DNA from: Hyphomonadaceae bacterium
GTDB taxonomy: Bacteria; Pseudomonadota; Alphaproteobacteria; Caulobacterales; Hyphomonadaceae
Assembly (NCBI GenBank): GCA_022844345.1
Contig: JALHLU010000003.1
Coordinates: forward strand, 62,001 to 126,000
Reading direction: 5' to 3'
DNA length: 64,000 nucleotides
Part shown: positions 8,731-16,786 of the stretch, piece by piece
Layout: every line of letters starts with the position of its first letter
Position numbering within the stretch: the stretch's first letter is position 1
The notes under the pieces: model-generated
Seen by the model: only the letters and a program-made list of their open reading frames with translations
Told to the model about the DNA's origin: nothing
Database searches by the model: none
Position numbers and translations under genes: made by a program

Positions 8731-9498
8731 ATGCAGTGGTCCTACGCGCCCTCGCGATCGCCTGCTGCGAAGGTGCAACGCCGCGTTGTGCAATGGCGTC
8801 GCGCATGCAACGCAGAGATCGCGCCTGACCGGCCTGTGGTGACCTTCACCTTCGACGATTTTCCCAAGTCTGCCCTCAACGGCGCGGATGCGCTCGAGAA
8901 GCATGGCGGGCGCGGTGGCTTTTACGCCTGCACCTCGATGATGGGAATGCGCAGCCCGGTGATGGGCGAGATGTTCGACGCCGCCACGCTGGCCGATCTG
9001 CGCCAGCGCGGGCACGAGATCGGCGCACACTCCCACACACATCTCGATTGTGCTCGCGCACGACTGGAGAAGGTCGAGCGCGACATTGGCGAGAACCTGG
9101 TGGCGTTGTCCGAGTCTGGCCATCACGAGACAGTCTCCGCCTTCGCCTTCCCATATGGCGAGACCAGCTATGCGGCCAAGCGCTGGGTCGGCGACGTGTT
9201 CACCACCGGGCGCGGCGTCCTGCCGGGTGTCAACAGCGGAGAGGTTGACCGCAGCCAGTTGCGGGCGGTCGAGTTGGGCTCATCGACCATGCATCGCAGG
9301 CGCGCTCTGGCGGCGCTGAAATCCTGCGTTGAGACAAATGGCTGGCTATTCTTCTTCACGCACGACGTAGGCCCCTCGCCGTCAAGCTATGGCGCGCCAT
9401 TCGGCTTGATTGACGAACTGGCCCAGCGAGCGGTGGATGCAGGCGCAGTGTTGGTTGCGCCAACACTAGGCGCAGTGCTCTGCGGCGTCAGCGACTGA
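8731..9498 (+). CDS. hfsH: Polysaccharide deacetylase (NodB homology domain; HfsH-like)
   Basis: A 255-residue cytoplasmic-type deacetylase with no signal peptide. It shows the NodB motifs: TFTFDDF (catalytic base and first metal Asp, about residues 33-39) and AHSHTH (zinc His pair, about residue 98), followed by the AFPYGETS segment and the late FFTHDVG strand with its His. It would remove N-acetyl groups from the polysaccharide repeat unit. In Caulobacter HfsH deacetylation is needed for holdfast cohesion and surface anchoring. It lies three bases after hfsG. Its last 112 bases overlap, on the opposite strand, the 3' end of the polymerase gene. Confidence 0.82.
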   Translation: MQWSYAPSRSPAAKVQRRVVQWRRACNAEIAPDRPVVTFTFDDFPKSALNGADALEKHGGRGGFYACTSMMGMRSPVMGEMFDAATLADLRQRGHEIGAHSHTHLDCARARLEKVERDIGENLVALSESGHHETVSAFAFPYGETSYAAKRWVGDVFTTGRGVLPGVNSGEVDRSQLRAVELGSSTMHRRRALAALKSCVETNGWLFFFTHDVGPSPSSYGAPFGLIDELAQRAVDAGAVLVAPTLGAVLCGVSD

Positions 9499-10730
9499 TC
9501 GCGCGCGACTTCGCTGCCCAAGGCAAGCTTTGCCGAAACGAAGGCGAAGGTCGCCCACAGGATGCTGTTCTGGGCGAGGATGATGCTTTCCGACATCGCG
9601 AAGAGCAGGAACTGCGCGAGGAAGCCAACGGCGAACACGCCAGCGGGCGAGCGCACGGCAAGACCAACGCCGCGCCAGGCCGTCGCCGTCACCTCAATGG
9701 CGAAGATGACAACACCGACAAGGCCAAGCGAGATGGCGAGATCGAGCCAGCCATTGTGACCCGAGGGCGCATCCCACGCGACGGCCTTTTCGAGCCAGTA
9801 GCGCGGCTCGCTGTCGAGCCCCCAGAAAGCAAGATAGCCATAGCCAAGAACTGGCTTCTGATCGATTGCAGCGGCGAGTTCGACCCAGATGTCGGTGCGG
9901 CCCGTGAGCGTCTCGTCCTTGCCGATAAGGCCGAGAAGAACGCCCGGTGCAACGGCATAGACAAGAACAAGAAGCCCCAGCCCCGCGACTCCTGCCCAGA
10001 GCAACGCCAGCGCATGGCGCCTGCCCTTAAGCATCCACCACGCACCGGCGATGATCCCCAGCCCCAACATCGCGCCGAGCAGCGACGTCGCCGAGCGCGA
10101 CAACAGGACGAGCGCCAGCGCGACGAACAGCCCGGCCAACCATGCACGCCGATGAGCCGGATCGCGCCAGCCAAGGAAGGCGAACAGGAAGGCAGCGCGC
10201 GCGGCATGCCCGCCAAGCGCGTTCTTCTCCCCCCAGCCGCCCATCCACGCGCCGGGGTGAACCTCGCTCATCACGGCAAAACCCGGGGCCACAATGCCTG
10301 CAATGAAGCTTGCCAGCATCAGCGCCAGCCACACGGCCGCCAGCAGGCGCAGCGCGGTAATCCAGTCGAACCGGGCAGCGAGATAGACGCCCATCAGCGT
10401 GGTCGCCAGCACGGCAATGCCGCGCCGGAAGCTGAGTTCCGGATCGATCGACCACGCAGTTGAGGCAATTGCAAGCAACGCCAGCATGACGAGCCACGGC
10501 GAGCGCAACACAGCGCGCCAGCTTTGCCGGGCGACAAGGATCAGGCCAAGTCCGATGAGCCCATAGAACGGCAGCCAGAGGAAACGCAGCAGCGTGCTTT
10601 CGGGAACGTCGCCGGGAATCCCGGTGGATGGCGGGGCCAGCAGGCGCGGCATGAAGGCTTCGGCGAGCATGAAGAGCGTGACGCCTGCGGCGACCAGCTC
10701 AAGCCGCGAAATGCGCGGCGGAGCGATCAT
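9387..10730 (-). CDS. hfsC: O-antigen ligase/Wzy-type polysaccharide polymerase (HfsC-like)
   Basis: A 447-residue integral membrane protein with about ten to twelve hydrophobic helices and the family's large periplasmic loop (GKDETLTGRTDIW and GYGYLAFW, about residues 270-300), the hallmark of Wzy_C/O-antigen ligase proteins. It starts by an ATGA overlap with the stop of the kinase-like gene, so hfsA-hfsB-hfsC read as one operon. The role would be to polymerise holdfast repeat units in the periplasm. The last 40 or so residues are polar and Thr/Ser/Ala-rich and lie antisense to the end of hfsH, so the true C-terminus is unusually extended. Confidence 0.8.
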   Translation of the reverse strand: MIAPPRISRLELVAAGVTLFMLAEAFMPRLLAPPSTGIPGDVPESTLLRFLWLPFYGLIGLGLILVARQSWRAVLRSPWLVMLALLAIASTAWSIDPELSFRRGIAVLATTLMGVYLAARFDWITALRLLAAVWLALMLASFIAGIVAPGFAVMSEVHPGAWMGGWGEKNALGGHAARAAFLFAFLGWRDPAHRRAWLAGLFVALALVLLSRSATSLLGAMLGLGIIAGAWWMLKGRRHALALLWAGVAGLGLLVLVYAVAPGVLLGLIGKDETLTGRTDIWVELAAAIDQKPVLGYGYLAFWGLDSEPRYWLEKAVAWDAPSGHNGWLDLAISLGLVGVVIFAIEVTATAWRGVGLAVRSPAGVFAVGFLAQFLLFAMSESIILAQNSILWATFAFVSAKLALGSEVARDQSLTPQSTAPSVGATNTAPASTARWASSSIKPNGAP

Positions 10731-11422
10731 TGCGCGATGCGGTCCGCCACCCGCGCATCGCCCCTGCGGCGGTTGAGAACAACGCCGGCGACCTGACCGC
10801 CATGCGCTTCGACTTCGCGGCGGACGGCGTCGACATCAGCGGGCGTCGTCTCGTCGGCGCGCACAACGATGACAATCCGATCCATCTGGGAGGCAATCGC
10901 GAGGCCCGCGCCGGCAAGTTCCAGCGCCGGGGCGTCCACGACGGCCCAGTCAGTGGCGGCGCGAACGGCCTGCCAGTAGGCGGGTTGGGTGCGGATGCGG
11001 ATCGACTGGTTCGCCCTGAGGCGTGTCTTGTCGAATTGCGTGACCATGAGGCGGGATTCACCCACGCGATGCGCGGTGAAGAGACCAAGCCCGGTGGTTG
11101 CTTCTGATTCTTCGGGCTGGATGGAGAAGAAGGGCTGGGTTTTGAGCGATGCCGAGTATGGCGGGCCGACGCCCCCAAAAGCTGCAGCGAAGGGGCCGAC
11201 AGCGAAGGTGTTGAACAGGTGGTTGCGCTTGAGATCGACATCGACCAGCCAGACCGCGCGGCGCGCGTGTTCGGCCGCCAGCAGCGCAAAGGACGCCGCA
11301 ACGCTGGAGACGCCCTCGCCAGAGCGTGCGGCCATGAACATGACCGTGCGACCGCCCTCGACGCCAGGCGTTTGCGCCATGGCGCGATAGAGATCGCCGA
11401 GATCGGAGCGCAGGTCCTTCAT
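10727..11422 (-). CDS. hfsB: BY-kinase-like polysaccharide co-polymerase partner (HfsB-like)
   Basis: A 231-residue protein with the fold pattern of CpsD/Wzc tyrosine-kinase domains. The P-loop region reads ARSGEGVSSVA, so the Walker A lysine is replaced by Val. The Walker A' region (WLVDVDLKRN) and a Walker B-like WAVVDAPAL are recognisable. There is no C-terminal tyrosine cluster. It probably lacks normal BY-kinase activity and may act as a structural partner of the chain-length protein encoded just upstream. The start overlaps the end of hfsA by four bases and its stop overlaps the start of hfsC, a tightly coupled arrangement. The HfsB name rests on this context. Confidence 0.75.
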   Translation of the reverse strand: MKDLRSDLGDLYRAMAQTPGVEGGRTVMFMAARSGEGVSSVAASFALLAAEHARRAVWLVDVDLKRNHLFNTFAVGPFAAAFGGVGPPYSASLKTQPFFSIQPEESEATTGLGLFTAHRVGESRLMVTQFDKTRLRANQSIRIRTQPAYWQAVRAATDWAVVDAPALELAGAGLAIASQMDRIVIVVRADETTPADVDAVRREVEAHGGQVAGVVLNRRRGDARVADRIAQ

Positions 11423-12924
11423 CCGCGATCCCGCGTGGCGGCGAGGACGCGGAGGCCGAGCGTGCGTTCAAGCGCGCCCGCGGTGGCGAAGGCGGTGACG
11501 GACCAGGCGCGCAGCAGGCCGATGGCAAGCGCGGTGATAAGGCCGAGGACGGCGGCGGCGATGGCGATGGTGCGCTTCATGCTGTCGCCGCGTGTGGGCG
11601 TGCGGGCGGCTTCGTAGATCGAGATGTTCTCGACATTGCGCTGGGCAAGCTCAGTGCGAGCGCGTTCGGTCTGTTCGCGGGCGGCGAAGGTCCCGGCGGA
11701 GGATTCAAGCGCATCGCGCTCGCGCTTGAGGCGGAGATACTCGGGCTCCAGCGCGGCGAGGCGTGCGATGCGCGCTTCGGCTCCGGCTTTCTGACCCGCC
11801 AGCGCGGCGGCGCGGCCTTCCAGGGCTGCGATGGTCGCGGTCTGGACGGCGTGCTCGGCCTCGATCGCCTGGAAGGTCGGATTGGGACCGATCCGGCGCA
11901 AGCCTGCGGCAGGCGCGGAGGCGAGGAACGCCTCCATCTGGGCGATGCGGCGGTCGATGTCCTGCACGGCGCGGCTGTCGGGCAGGTAACGCGTCAGCAG
12001 GTCCTCACGCTCGAGCCGGAGCTTAACGAGATCCTGCTCGGAGGTGGTTTCGACATAGAGATCGACCTCGCGCTGCGTGCGCGCCATCTGGCGGCCAAGG
12101 CCAGCCAGCTTGGCTTCGGCCTCGCGCAGGGAGGCGTCGACGCGCGCCTGCTCGTCGGAGAGCTCACTGAACAGGCGGGAGGCTGCCTGCGTCTCTGCAT
12201 CGAAATTGCTGAGAGCGTTGGCGGCAAGATAGTCCTGCAGCGCCTTGTCGGCGGCGCCCAGACGGCCCTCGATCACGCCGCGCTGCTCGGAGAGGCCATC
12301 GACGCCTTTGCCGGACAGGACTTCACGCCGATAGGTTAGATACTCCTCGACAAAGACATTGAGCGTTTCGGCGGCGAGTTCGGGTTCGGCGTGCGCGAAC
12401 GTCATGCGCAGGATCGACGAGCGCGGCGCGGCAGATGCAGCAAAGTCCAGCGCGAAGGCTTCGAGGGCTTCCTGGTCGACCCCGTAGGTCTGCCCCTCAC
12501 GCGCCCGGAGGCGAGCCTCCGCCAGCGAGGGATAAAGCCGCGACATGCCGATGCGCCGGACTGTGCGTTCGGCGATGACAGGCGAGTTCGCCAGTTCGCT
12601 TTCGGCCTGGAGCACTTCTTCCTGCTGGGGAAAGGCGCCGCGGGCAGCATCCCCCACGATCGGGTCAAACACATACTCCTCGCCCAACCTGACGAGCAGG
12701 CGCGTGTTGGCGGAATACTTGGTGGGGGTCATCAGCGCGACGGCGACGCCAATGAGAAGGATTGGGACGAAAACGAGCACCATCAACCACTTGGCCCGCC
12801 AGAACTGAAGCAGCGTGTCGACAAGACCGAGCTTCGGACGGAGGCGTCCGGCGCGCACGGGCGCGGGCGGAGCCCCGGTGGGGCCGCCGGCGGGGGCGCG
12901 TTCGGTCCAGCTGTCGACGCTCAA
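11419..12924 (-). CDS. hfsA: Wzz/GumC-type polysaccharide co-polymerase (HfsA-like)
   Basis: A 501-residue inner-membrane protein. The first membrane segment (about residues 45-65) carries the Wzz-like PTKYSANTRLLVRLGEEY follow-on, the middle (about 200-420) is a long periplasmic coiled coil, and a second membrane helix lies near the C-terminus (about 450-475). No kinase domain is fused; that role falls to the separate downstream gene, as in split GumC/CpsD pairs. It would bridge the polymerase and the outer-membrane exporter. First gene of the hfsA-hfsB-hfsC unit, divergent from hfsD with an 85-base gap that holds a CtrA-like box. Confidence 0.82.
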   Translation of the reverse strand: MSVDSWTERAPAGGPTGAPPAPVRAGRLRPKLGLVDTLLQFWRAKWLMVLVFVPILLIGVAVALMTPTKYSANTRLLVRLGEEYVFDPIVGDAARGAFPQQEEVLQAESELANSPVIAERTVRRIGMSRLYPSLAEARLRAREGQTYGVDQEALEAFALDFAASAAPRSSILRMTFAHAEPELAAETLNVFVEEYLTYRREVLSGKGVDGLSEQRGVIEGRLGAADKALQDYLAANALSNFDAETQAASRLFSELSDEQARVDASLREAEAKLAGLGRQMARTQREVDLYVETTSEQDLVKLRLEREDLLTRYLPDSRAVQDIDRRIAQMEAFLASAPAAGLRRIGPNPTFQAIEAEHAVQTATIAALEGRAAALAGQKAGAEARIARLAALEPEYLRLKRERDALESSAGTFAAREQTERARTELAQRNVENISIYEAARTPTRGDSMKRTIAIAAAVLGLITALAIGLLRAWSVTAFATAGALERTLGLRVLAATRDRG

Positions 12925-12971
12925 GGAGAGGCCAATCCACGGTTAATCAGACTAGCCTTCGCCCGCGCCGC

Positions 12972-12986
12972 TTAAGAACCGGTTAT
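12972..12986. promoter_or_regulatory. CtrA-like box between divergent hfsA and hfsD
   Basis: TTAA, seven bases, then TTAT. This is one base from the CtrA consensus TTAA-N7-TTAA known in Caulobacterales. It sits 24 bases before the hfsD ATG and 48 bases upstream of the hfsA start, where it could serve either promoter. Confidence 0.35.
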
Positions 12987-13009
12987 CCATTCTGGGCGAC
13001 ATCAGACCC

Positions 13010-13741
13010 ATGTTGCTGGTGCGTCCATCCGCCCGGATTCCGGCCAAGGCGGCCGGGCTGGCGAGCCTCCTTTTGCTGGGCGGCTGCATGGGCGACCCGC
13101 TGCCCGCACAATCCCCCAATTTCCCCATTGCCGCCTACCCTGACTGGCGGACCGAGGACGAGCTTTACCGGTTCTACCCGGGCGACAAGTTCCGGGTGGA
13201 CGTGCGCACAGCCCCGGAACTTTCAGCCGAACTCACGATAGCGCCCGACGGCCGGATCAGCCTGCCCACCATTGGCCCGCTGATGGCCAGCGGGAAGACC
13301 AGCCGTGAACTGCAGGCGGGAATCGAGGAAATCTACGGGAACGAGCTGCGGGACCCGTCCGTGGTGATCACGCCAATGGAATTCGGATCGCAGAAAGTGT
13401 TCGTCGGCGGCGAGGTGAAGCAGCCTGGCGTGTTCGAGATGCCGGGCGAGATCGACGTGCTGCAAGCCATACTGCTGGCGGGCGGCTGGACCGAGGAAGG
13501 CAGCCCGACGCAGGTGATCGTGATGCGTCGCAAGCCCGGTGGCGAGATGATGACTCGCGTGGTGGATGTGCGGAACGGCCTTGCGCGGCAATCGCTCTAC
13601 GATATCGGGCCGCTGAAACGCTTTGACGTGGTCTATGTCACCCGCAGCGCCATTGCCGACCAGAACCAGTTCGTGCGGCAGTACATCCGCGAAGCCCTGC
13701 CGATCGACTTCTCACTGTTCTACGACGTCGCGCGATTCTAG
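13010..13741 (+). CDS. hfsD: Wza-family polysaccharide export lipoprotein (HfsD-like)
   Basis: A 243-residue protein with a signal peptide ending in a lipobox (LLLGGC, Cys about residue 25). A Poly_export domain (about 55-130: FYPGDKFRVDVRTAPELSAE, IAPDGRISLPTIGPL) and an SLBB domain (about 130-225: KVFVGGEVKQPGVFEM and LLAGGWTEEG) follow. This is the periplasmic part of the outer-membrane export channel. It is transcribed away from hfsA. The stop codon forms a palindromic CTAG overlap with the stop of the small lipoprotein gene on the other strand. Confidence 0.85.
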   Translation: MLLVRPSARIPAKAAGLASLLLLGGCMGDPLPAQSPNFPIAAYPDWRTEDELYRFYPGDKFRVDVRTAPELSAELTIAPDGRISLPTIGPLMASGKTSRELQAGIEEIYGNELRDPSVVITPMEFGSQKVFVGGEVKQPGVFEMPGEIDVLQAILLAGGWTEEGSPTQVIVMRRKPGGEMMTRVVDVRNGLARQSLYDIGPLKRFDVVYVTRSAIADQNQFVRQYIREALPIDFSLFYDVARF

Positions 13742-14016
13742 CGGGGCTCTTCGGACGGGAAGGAAACCGCCAGATTGGCTCTCTGCTGGTTTCGGCTGTC
13801 GTCCGCGCCGTACCACGTGCTTGAGACAGGCCAGCAGGTTTTCTTGTAGACGTCCGCAGCAGGCTGCACCCTCGAGTCTATTCGCTCCAGCCTGCGCTGG
13901 TCGGCGCCAACTGATCCGTAACATCCCTCCAGCGCCAATTGCTCTGAATAGGTGTTGGGCACGCTCGCGCAGGCCGCAACGCTTAGCGCCGCCATTCCCA
14001 GACCGAAGTTGCGCAT
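13738..14016 (-). CDS. Small lipoprotein of unknown function
   Basis: A 92-residue protein. The ATG at 14016 is chosen because a GGGAGG ribosome site lies six bases upstream and the product then starts with a lipoprotein signal (LSVAAC lipobox, Cys about residue 15). The mature part has two further Cys residues and no family I recognise. It is convergent with hfsD and overlaps it at the stop codons. A role in envelope or holdfast biology is possible from position only. Confidence 0.65.
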   Translation of the reverse strand: MRNFGLGMAALSVAACASVPNTYSEQLALEGCYGSVGADQRRLERIDSRVQPAADVYKKTCWPVSSTWYGADDSRNQQRANLAVSFPSEEPR

Positions 14017-14109
14017 GACTACCTCCCAACTCATGGAATTCTAGCGTTTATCGCGCGCCCGGCCAATTGGCGTCTTTCGCATTCCGTGGGTTCGCCCTAA
14101 CGTAAACTC

Positions 14110-15105
14110 ATGAAGCTCGAAGCCCTGCCCCGCCGCCGCTACACGCCTCATCCGACACCGATCCAAAAACTGGACAGGCTGTCGAAGCATCTGGGCGGGC
14201 CGCAGATCTGGATCAAGCGCGATGACCTGACCGGCCTTGCTGGCGGCGGGAACAAGACGCGGAAGCTCGAATTCCTCGTGGCGGATGCGTTGCGCCAGGG
14301 CGCAGATACGCTGGTAACGGTCGGCGCCGTGCAATCGAACCATTGCCGCCTGACGCTGGCCGCCGCAGCACACGAAGGCCTGAAGTGCCGGCTTGTGCTG
14401 GAGCAGCGCGTGCCCGGCAGCTATCGCAAGGAAGCGAGCGGAAACAACTTCCTGTTCGACCTTCTCGGAGCGGAAACGCTGACAGTCCTGGAAGGCGGCA
14501 GCGATCTATCCGGTGCAATGCAAGCCGAGGCGGAGAAGCTGAAATCTCTGGGGCGCAAGGGCTATGTGATTCCCGGCGGCGGATCGAATGCGCTTGGCGC
14601 GATGGGTTATGTCGTCTGCGCACGCGAAATTCTCGCACAGTGCCTCGACATGGGACTGGCGTTCGATGAGATCGTGGTGGCGTCTGGAAGCGCCGGTACG
14701 CATGCAGGCCTGCTGGTCGGCTTCAATGCCGCGAACGCCGGCGTGCCGCTGACAGGCTTAAATGTGCGCCGTCCCCGGGCCGAACAGGAAGGCAACGTCC
14801 ACAAGCTTGCAGTCGAAGCCGCGGCGTTCGCCGGACTGCCCGCGCCATCGCGCGACAGCGTCGTTGCATTCGATGATTGGGTAGGGCCTGGCTATTCGAT
14901 CCCGACCGACGAGATGGTGGAGGCCGTGCGCCTGTTTGCAAGCCTCGAAGGCGTGCTGCTGGACCCGGTTTATACTGGCAAGGCGGCGGCCGGGCTGATT
15001 GGCCTCGCGCGACGCGACCATTTCAAGCCGGACGCTAACGTGCTGTTCGTGCATACAGGCGGCGCGCCGTCGCTGTTTGCCTATCAGGACATTCTTGCGT
15101 CATGA
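14110..15105 (+). CDS. dcyD: D-cysteine desulfhydrase / ACC deaminase family PLP enzyme
   Basis: A 331-residue fold-type II PLP enzyme. The PLP lysine is in AGGGNKTRKLEF (K49) and the phosphate loop in GAVQSNHCRLT, and the GSAGTHAGLL and late HTGGAPSLF motifs of the DcyD/ACC deaminase group are present. The likely reaction is D-cysteine to pyruvate, H2S and ammonia. ACC deaminase activity cannot be excluded by eye. The next gene, an amino-acid racemase, starts in an ATGA overlap with this stop codon, which supports a role in D-amino-acid metabolism. Confidence 0.83.
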   Translation: MKLEALPRRRYTPHPTPIQKLDRLSKHLGGPQIWIKRDDLTGLAGGGNKTRKLEFLVADALRQGADTLVTVGAVQSNHCRLTLAAAAHEGLKCRLVLEQRVPGSYRKEASGNNFLFDLLGAETLTVLEGGSDLSGAMQAEAEKLKSLGRKGYVIPGGGSNALGAMGYVVCAREILAQCLDMGLAFDEIVVASGSAGTHAGLLVGFNAANAGVPLTGLNVRRPRAEQEGNVHKLAVEAAAFAGLPAPSRDSVVAFDDWVGPGYSIPTDEMVEAVRLFASLEGVLLDPVYTGKAAAGLIGLARRDHFKPDANVLFVHTGGAPSLFAYQDILAS

Positions 15106-15806
15106 GCGACACGAAGACGGTCGGCGTTATCGGCGGACTTGGTCCGGTGGCGACGCTGGATTTCTTTGAGCGTATCCTGAACCGCACGCGCGCGACACGC
15201 GAGCAGGACCACCTGCGCCTGCTTATCGACAACAACACCAAGGTTCCAGACCGCAACGCCTTCATGCGGGGCGATGGCCCCTCCCCCGCGCCGGCGCTGG
15301 CGTCTTCTGCGCGTGGGTTGCAGGTTGCCGGGGCGGATTTCATCGTCATGGCCTGCAACACGGCGCATGCCTGGGAGGCCGAGATCCGCGCGGCGATCTC
15401 GGTTCCGTTCCTGAGCATCATCGATGAAACGGTGAAAGTGGTCGCAGACCTGAGGCCGGAGGCGGTTGGCGTCCTGGCTGGCGATGCGTGCGTGGCTGCC
15501 GGGCTGTATCAGAACGCTCTGAAGACTGCGGGCGTCAGATGCATCATGCCAGACGCCAATACGCAGAAATCCCTGATGGAACTGATCTATCGCATCAAGT
15601 CCGGTGATACCGGCGAAACTGTCCGGCGAGCGTCCGCAAAGATCGCACAGAAACTCGAAGCGCAAGGCGCCGAAGTGATCATCGCCGGGTGCACGGAGAT
15701 ACCCATCGTGCTGACGGCGGACGATATCGAGGGCGAGCTCGTCAACTCAACGGACGTCCTGGTGGAGAGGACGATCGTCTTTGCTGGCGGGGAGCTGAAG
15801 GCCTAG
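15102..15806 (+). CDS. Aspartate/glutamate racemase family protein
   Basis: A 234-residue member of the Asp/Glu/hydantoin racemase family. The N-terminal VGVIGGLGP motif and both catalytic cysteines are visible: MACNTAH (C85) and AGCTEIP (C197). This is the PLP-independent two-base Cys/Cys mechanism. It is close in layout to YgeA-type broad-specificity amino-acid racemases. It is coupled by a four-base overlap to the D-cysteine desulfhydrase gene. The pair may interconvert and then degrade D-amino acids. The stop overlaps the stop of the convergent Sel1-like gene. Confidence 0.85.
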   Translation: MSDTKTVGVIGGLGPVATLDFFERILNRTRATREQDHLRLLIDNNTKVPDRNAFMRGDGPSPAPALASSARGLQVAGADFIVMACNTAHAWEAEIRAAISVPFLSIIDETVKVVADLRPEAVGVLAGDACVAAGLYQNALKTAGVRCIMPDANTQKSLMELIYRIKSGDTGETVRRASAKIAQKLEAQGAEVIIAGCTEIPIVLTADDIEGELVNSTDVLVERTIVFAGGELKA

Positions 15807-16075
15807 TTGGCCTTCTTCATCCACTCCCGGGCGGCGCGCTGGGCTTTCAGCACTTCCGACGAAGACATCATCTCGGCCATTTCCTGGCGGCAGAGCTTCG
15901 CTTCGCGATGCCCACGCGTGGCAGCGAGATTGAAGAACTTGTGCGCGGAGACGAGGTCAACGACGACGTCGAGACCCTCCGAATAGATGAGTCCGAGACG
16001 GTAGAGATCTTCGGCCGAAGCATCTTTCGTGATGAAGGCTTCGGGCGCTTCGATCCGGATATCCGCGTACGCCAT
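15803..16075 (-). CDS. Small Sel1-like repeat protein
   Basis: A 90-residue soluble protein with one Sel1/TPR-like repeat: EDLYRLGLIYSEG followed by DLVSAHKFFNLAATRGH. It has no signal peptide. Single-repeat proteins of this type occur widely in alphaproteobacteria without a firm function. It is convergent with the racemase gene and overlaps it by four bases. Its first 47 bases are antisense to the start of a possible small membrane protein. Confidence 0.75.
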   Translation of the reverse strand: MAYADIRIEAPEAFITKDASAEDLYRLGLIYSEGLDVVVDLVSAHKFFNLAATRGHREAKLCRQEMAEMMSSSEVLKAQRAAREWMKKAN

Positions 16076-16343
16076 TCTGGCTGCCCTTTTACTCTTGGAA
16101 GCATTGGCCGTGTCTCTCTGGACCCGGCCGGACTTCCACCCACCGCCGCATCTGCGGCTTGAGGACAGAAAAGCGGAGAAGCTTTGCGCTGTGGTTAATA
16201 CTGCAGATTTTCGACAGTCTTCTTGGAATTATTTGTGTTTACATGGATTCACGAGTCTGAATCAGAAGTACATCAGTATTAGCGGCGATTCATTGTTTCA
16301 GGCGCGCAGACGCTCGATCATCCGCATACCGAGCGATTTGTAG
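16029..16343 (+). CDS. Possible small single-pass membrane protein
   Basis: The frame is open for 104 codons. The likely start is the ATG at 16032. The product would have one hydrophobic helix (about residues 12-30, AILAALLLLEALAVSLW) followed by about 70 polar residues with two Cys. The downstream part is AT-rich and gives a natural-looking amino-acid mix. Against it, the 5' end is antisense to the Sel1-like gene, the 3' end overlaps a GNAT gene, and no good ribosome site is seen. It may be a real small gene or a chance reading frame. Confidence 0.3.
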   Translation: MMKASGASIRISAYAILAALLLLEALAVSLWTRPDFHPPPHLRLEDRKAEKLCAVVNTADFRQSSWNYLCLHGFTSLNQKYISISGDSLFQARRRSIIRIPSDL

Positions 16344-16786
16344 AGCGCGATAGCGGGCGTGTTGTCTTCACGCACCTTGAGATCGACGTGGGGCGCGCCG
16401 CGTTGCGCAAAGGCGTTGAACGCGGCCAGCATGAGCGCACGGCCAAGGCCCCTGCTCCGCATGCGTGGGGCGACCGCGAGGTCCTTCACGAAAGCGGAGG
16501 TCCAGCACTGCGCCAGTCCGGCGACACCCTCCTTGTCCACCGCAATGAAGAAAAGCGCGGGGTCGAATTCGTCATCCCGGCTCAGCGCCTTCCACCACTG
16601 GCGGAAGATGGGCGCGCCGCCGCCACCCTCCCAGTATCCAGACGTCAGGACCGCGTGAGCTTCCTGCAACAGCTTGCGGTTTGGCTTCAACCCAAGCTGC
16701 TGCAGCGTGACGCCTTCAGGCCAGGCAGGAGCCGCAAGCGTTCCGGCCAACTGGCGCCGCATCAAGAGCACATGATCGCTGGACAT
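16298..16786 (-). CDS. GNAT-family N-acetyltransferase
   Basis: A 162-residue acetyltransferase. The acetyl-CoA loop is VAPRMRSRGLGRALM (R/Q-x-x-G-x-G/A type), preceded by the KDLAV strand and followed by the VREDNTPAIALYKSLGM element of motif B. The start at 16786 is preferred because the domain begins immediately. The frame continues upstream to 16837. The acceptor is unknown. It is monocistronic, with no close partner. Confidence 0.8.
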   Translation of the reverse strand: MSSDHVLLMRRQLAGTLAAPAWPEGVTLQQLGLKPNRKLLQEAHAVLTSGYWEGGGGAPIFRQWWKALSRDDEFDPALFFIAVDKEGVAGLAQCWTSAFVKDLAVAPRMRSRGLGRALMLAAFNAFAQRGAPHVDLKVREDNTPAIALYKSLGMRMIERLRA

